The notes beneath the pieces were generated by a model, which made no database searches, had not been told where the DNA came from, and saw only the letters and a program-made list of their open reading frames with translations. Both the position numbers and the translations under genes were made by a program. Below, piece by piece: positions 5,373 to 7,843 of a stretch of 7,843 nt of DNA (positions are counted from its first letter, which is position 1; each line of letters begins with the position of its first letter). This DNA comes from Chloroflexota bacterium (lineage in GTDB: Bacteria; Chloroflexota; Dehalococcoidia; JACQUE01): NCBI GenBank assembly GCA_016210425.1, contig JACQUE010000166.1, positions 1-7,843 of the forward strand, written 5' to 3'.

Positions 5373-5801
5373 ATGGATGTATTCGGTTTAGGGCCCATGG
5401 AGCTGGTGGTTGTCCTCCTTGTGGCCTTCCTTCTTTTTGGACCAAGCAAGCTGCCTGAGATCGGCCAAACCCTTGGCAAGGCCATTCGCGAGTTCCGCAA
5501 GGCCACAAGGGACATCGGCGAGGACATCAGCCAGGGTCTGGCCAGGGCGGATGACAAACCGGCTGCGGCAGCCTCCTCTCCAATTGACGCCGAGAGAGCG
5601 AGCCTGCTTTCGGAGAAAGCGGAGATCGAGGCCGAGCGGGCGCGTCTGGCTGTAGAAAGGGCGCAGGTGGAAGCTGAGAAGGCACGGCTCGCCGCCCAGA
5701 TGGAGGGCAGCCGGGCGAGCGTGAAAGCGGGAGTGGAGGGAGCCGGGGCGATCCTGGCCCCGCCGGCTAGCGAGGACACCGCCCCGAGGCAAGGGAGCTA
5801 G
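5373..5801 (+). CDS. tatA: Sec-independent translocase subunit TatA/E with long coiled-coil tail
   Basis: TatA forms the pore-like assembly of the twin-arginine pathway, which exports folded proteins. The 142-aa protein starts with a short periplasmic lead and one membrane helix (residues about 8-22), then the FGPSKLPEIGQTLGKAIREFRKA hinge and amphipathic helix (22-44), which is diagnostic for TatA; the F-G-P hinge (22-24) is intact. The rest is unusual. After a spacer, residues 72-112 form a highly charged Glu/Arg/Lys/Ala stretch with repeats of the type AERARLAVERAQVEAEKARL, predicted to be a coiled coil, then a Gly/Ala/Pro tail. Most TatA proteins are 60-90 aa with a plain acidic tail. The ATG has a strong ribosome site. 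tatC follows directly; no separate tatB is present, so this TatA may do both jobs, or the tail may serve the TatB role. Annotation as TatB is the main alternative. Confidence 0.9.
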   Translation: MDVFGLGPMELVVVLLVAFLLFGPSKLPEIGQTLGKAIREFRKATRDIGEDISQGLARADDKPAAAASSPIDAERASLLSEKAEIEAERARLAVERAQVEAEKARLAAQMEGSRASVKAGVEGAGAILAPPASEDTAPRQGS

Positions 5802-5831
5802 ACCCTCTTGCCTGGAGCAGCACCCCACTTC

Positions 5832-6581
5832 ATGGACAAAGACAACCGGTTGACCATCGGTGAGCATCTGGCGGAGCTGAGAGGGCGGCTCTTTGCATCG
5901 GTCATCGCCCTCGTGGTGACTACTACCGCATCCTTCTTCTTTGCCCCCTGGGTCTTTCATATCCTCAAGTCTCGGGCCGGCGAGGTCCAGCTTATCCGCA
6001 CCCAGGTGACCGAGATGATCGGCGCCTACATGAAGGTTTCGCTTATTGCGGGCGTCGTCCTGGCGATGCCCTTCATCTTATATCAGCTCATTATGTTCAT
6101 CGCCCCCGCCCTCACCTCCCAGGAGAAGAGATACCTTTATATACTGCTGCCGGCGGCCCTACTCTCCTTCCTGGGCGGCGCCACGTTCGCCTACTTCATC
6201 CTGCTGCCGCCGGCCTTGCACTTCCTGCTCAGCTTCGGCAAGGACATCGCGCAGCCTCTTATCAAGGTAGGCGATTACGTCAACGTTGTCGTCTCCCTCA
6301 CCTTCTGGATCGGCCTCATCTTCGAGACGCCCCTAGTAATCTTCTTTTTGGCACGCATCGGCGTAGTCAACTCGGCGATGCTGTCCAGATTCCGCCGCTA
6401 TATGATTGTCGTGGCCTTCCTGCTGTCGGCCATCATCACGCCCACCTTCGATCCGGTTAACCAGACCATCGTGGCCGTACCTATTATCGTTCTCTATGAG
6501 TTGGGCATATGGCTGGCGAAGCTGGCCCAGGCGAGGCGGCGAAAGGTCATGCGGCCGTTGCCGCAGCCCGCTCACGATTGA
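5832..6581 (+). CDS. tatC: Sec-independent protein translocase subunit TatC
   Basis: TatC is the six-helix membrane receptor for twin-arginine signal peptides. I choose ATG 5832 (249 aa) because the signature EHLAELRGRL then places Glu15 and Arg17 at exactly the positions they hold in E. coli TatC. A TTG at 5808, with AAGGGAG ten bases upstream, would add eight residues and has the better ribosome site, so it cannot be excluded. Family features are the loop KVSLIAGVVLAMPFILYQ, FIAPALTSQEKR with Glu98, the LLPPALHFLLSF region, FWIGLIFETPLVIFFLARIGVV, and TPTFDPVNQTIVAVP with Asp207. Six hydrophobic segments are visible, with a basic C-terminus (ARRRKVMRP). It lies 30 bases after tatA and forms a two-gene Tat unit with it. 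Confidence 0.96.
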   Translation: MDKDNRLTIGEHLAELRGRLFASVIALVVTTTASFFFAPWVFHILKSRAGEVQLIRTQVTEMIGAYMKVSLIAGVVLAMPFILYQLIMFIAPALTSQEKRYLYILLPAALLSFLGGATFAYFILLPPALHFLLSFGKDIAQPLIKVGDYVNVVVSLTFWIGLIFETPLVIFFLARIGVVNSAMLSRFRRYMIVVAFLLSAIITPTFDPVNQTIVAVPIIVLYELGIWLAKLAQARRRKVMRPLPQPAHD

Positions 6582-6606
6582 CTTAGCCGTCCATATGTGC
6601 TATTTT
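6578..6606 (+). promoter_or_regulatory. Promoter candidate overlapping the tatC stop, for the TSUP pair
   Basis: TTGACT (6578-6583, five of six) overlaps the tatC TGA; after a 17-base spacer comes TATTTT (6601-6606, four of six), preceded by TG at 6598-6599 as an extended -10. Transcription would start near 6613, leaving only about 11 bases before the ATG at 6624, so the message would be nearly leaderless. Confidence 0.45.
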
Positions 6607-6623
6607 CCTGAGGGTTGAAAGGG

Positions 6624-6983
6624 ATGTTGCGAGCCAGGGGAATTATCTATCTGGCGACCGGCGCTGTCGGCGGGCTTCTGGGCGGCTTGCTGGGCGTCGG
6701 AGGAGGCATCATCTTCGTTCCACTGCTGACGGGCCCTGGTGGCCTCCAGCGTCGCCTCGCCCACGGCACGTCCCTGGCGGTGGTTATATTCGTGGCCCTG
6801 GCTGCGGCGCCATACTATTGGGCGAAGGGAGACATCGGCTGGTCAACGGTGGCGGCCCTGGCAGTTGGAGGTATTTTCGCCTCTGTAGCCGGAGCGCGGC
6901 TGATGGCGCACTTACCCACCGACGTCCTGAGCCGACTTTTCGGTCTGCTGGTGCTGGCAACGGCGGCTCGCCTGCTCTGGTAG
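6624..6983 (+). CDS. TauE/SafE (TSUP) family permease, half-length, first of a pair
   Basis: This 119-aa membrane protein corresponds to one half of a TSUP (PF01925, formerly DUF81) transporter, a family that moves sulfite, sulfoacetate and other sulfur or organic anions. It has about four hydrophobic segments. The repeat signature is GGLLGGLLGVGGGIIFVPLL (residues 16-35) followed by HGTSLAVV (47-54). Full members are about 250 aa with two such halves in one chain. I take ATG 6624, served by TGAGGG (6609-6614), rather than the in-frame TTG 6615; with this start the GLLGVGGGII motif falls at residues 21-30, exactly as in the next gene. The ORF ends at TAG 6981-6983 and the partner begins 25 bases later in another frame. 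The two proteins probably form a heterodimer. The substrate cannot be inferred from the sequence. Confidence 0.85.
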   Translation: MLRARGIIYLATGAVGGLLGGLLGVGGGIIFVPLLTGPGGLQRRLAHGTSLAVVIFVALAAAPYYWAKGDIGWSTVAALAVGGIFASVAGARLMAHLPTDVLSRLFGLLVLATAARLLW

Positions 6984-7008
6984 CCGCTTCTTTTATAGGC
7001 CGAGGACT

Positions 7009-7395
7009 TTGCTGACCGCTACTTTCGCCGTTACGATAACAGTTGGCCTCGCGGCCGGCTTACTCGCCGGGCTTCTCGGGGTAGGCGGCGGCATCATCAT
7101 GATCCCCGCTATGGTTCTCCTGCTCGGCATCAAGCAGCACATGGCACAAGGCAACTCCCTGGCTGTCATGGCCGCGCTGGCCTTCGTAGGCTCAGCCGTC
7201 CACTACCGCCACGGCAACGTCGACCTGCGAGCCGTCCTCTGGATGGCTCCAGCCGCCATCACCTTCGGCTTTCTTGGGTCCTGGCTGGCCGGCATGATCG
7301 ACGCCACCTGGCTAAGGCGCGGCTTTGGAATACTCCTCCTCTTTGTCGGGTTGAGAATGGTGCTTTCCCGGCAGCGCGAGGGCAGGCAGGCATGA
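7009..7395 (+). CDS. TauE/SafE (TSUP) family permease, half-length, second of a pair
   Basis: This 128-aa protein is the second TSUP half. It repeats the signature AGLLAGLLGVGGGIIMIPAM (residues 16-35; GLLGVGGGII at 21-30) and QGNSLAVM (47-54), then HYRHGNVDLRAVLWMAPAA and GILLLFVGLRMVLS near the C-terminus. It has about four membrane segments and a basic cytoplasmic end (RQREGRQA). The start is probably TTG 7009; GAGGA (7002-7006) lies unusually close, and no ATG or GTG is available before the conserved motif, so CTG 7012 is also possible. It sits in a different frame from the first half, so a single stop-codon error cannot join them; one indel plus loss of the first gene's stop would be required. 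The next gene starts 10 bases after its stop, suggesting one transcript through all three. Confidence 0.85.
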   Translation: MLTATFAVTITVGLAAGLLAGLLGVGGGIIMIPAMVLLLGIKQHMAQGNSLAVMAALAFVGSAVHYRHGNVDLRAVLWMAPAAITFGFLGSWLAGMIDATWLRRGFGILLLFVGLRMVLSRQREGRQA

Positions 7396-7405
7396 TGGAG
7401 GCGGC

Positions 7406-7843
7406 ATGTCGGCTTTGAGCGAGATCCGCGAGCAGATCCTACGCTGCCAAAGATGCAGCCTCTACTCACAGCCGGAGCATCGCTGCTACGTGCCGGGCGA
7501 AGGGCCCGAGGATGCGAGGATCATGTTCATCGGCGAGGCCCCGGGACAGCGGGAGAACGAGACGGGTAGCCCCTTCGTGGGTCCGGCCGGCAAGTTCCTG
7601 GAGGAGCTCCTGGCGTCGGCGGGCATGCGTCGTGAGGATGTCTTTATAACCAACATCATCAAATGCAAGCCCCCTCAAAACCGCGACCCCTTCCCCATTG
7701 AAATCGAGGCATGCCGCCACTGGATAGACAGTCAGCTCGAGATAATGAAGCCGCGCATAGTTGTCACCCTTGGCCGCTACTCCATGGCGAAGTTCTTCCC
7801 CAAGGACACCATCAGCAAGGTCCACGGGCAGGCGCGGCGCCGC
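7406..7843 (+). CDS. Uracil-DNA glycosylase, family 4 (Fe-S type), 5' part
   Basis: The gene runs off the right edge after 146 codons; the family is about 190-230 aa. It removes uracil from DNA as the first step of base excision repair. The start is ATG 7406 with GGAGG at 7397-7401. Visible motifs are Cys14-x-x-Cys17 at the N-terminus, which together with Cys87 and Cys103 supply the [4Fe-4S] ligands; GEAPGQREN (residues 43-51) with Glu44 and Glu50 in the uracil-binding and catalytic loop; GSPFVGPAGKFL with Phe57; and TNIIKCKPPQNRDP with Asn83. These positions are offset by three from those I recall for the Thermus enzyme (Glu41, Glu47, Phe54, Asn80). The C-terminal His motif is beyond the window. 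The KRRIH insertion of UdgX is absent, so this is a plain family-4 enzyme. A SPO1-type polymerase-fusion domain is not seen. Confidence 0.93.
   Translation, partial: MSALSEIREQILRCQRCSLYSQPEHRCYVPGEGPEDARIMFIGEAPGQRENETGSPFVGPAGKFLEELLASAGMRREDVFITNIIKCKPPQNRDPFPIEIEACRHWIDSQLEIMKPRIVVTLGRYSMAKFFPKDTISKVHGQARRR

Overview
This is a GC-rich (roughly 60%) bacterial chromosomal segment, mostly housekeeping. The gene content and the sequence style suggest a member of Chloroflexota, possibly a Dehalococcoidia-type lineage from an environmental genome. The hints are a TatA+TatC pair without TatB, half-size TSUP permease genes in tandem, and an SDR next to an ACAD10-like kinase. The taxonomic guess is inference and moderate at best. 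No RNA genes, CRISPR arrays or insertion sequences were seen.

Layout. Positions 1-2025 (+) hold a three-gene run: the C-terminal part of a short-chain dehydrogenase/reductase (SDR) whose catalytic lysine position reads Cys, an unrecognised all-helical 186-aa protein, and a phosphotransferase of the APH/ACAD10-like kinase fold. The run ends at a strong hairpin terminator (2039-2077). Positions 2145-2576 (-) hold a small four-helix membrane protein (DUF2269-like) that is readable only across two compensating single-base frameshifts. It is absent as an intact ORF but clearly a real gene or a recent pseudogene.

From 2667 a textbook sigma70 promoter (TTGACA, 18 bp, TATAAT) starts a long plus-strand run: yceD (DUF177), rpmF (zinc-type L32), fabD, nusB, acpP, tatA, tatC, two half-length TauE/SafE (TSUP) permease genes, and a family-4 uracil-DNA glycosylase cut by the window edge. 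Further promoter candidates with an extended -10 (TGn) element lie before fabD, nusB and the TSUP pair.

How the genes fit together. yceD-rpmF-fabD-acpP is a reduced version of the widespread yceD-rpmF-plsX-fabH-fabD-fabG-acpP cluster, linking 50S ribosome supply with fatty-acid synthesis. Here plsX, fabH and fabG are absent and nusB (rRNA antitermination) sits inside it. tatA-tatC encode a minimal twin-arginine translocase. The two TSUP halves probably co-assemble into one anion permease. The glycosylase is a DNA repair enzyme. Nothing here is a clear novel defence or mobile system. The least explained part is the SDR / helical protein / kinase trio at the left end.
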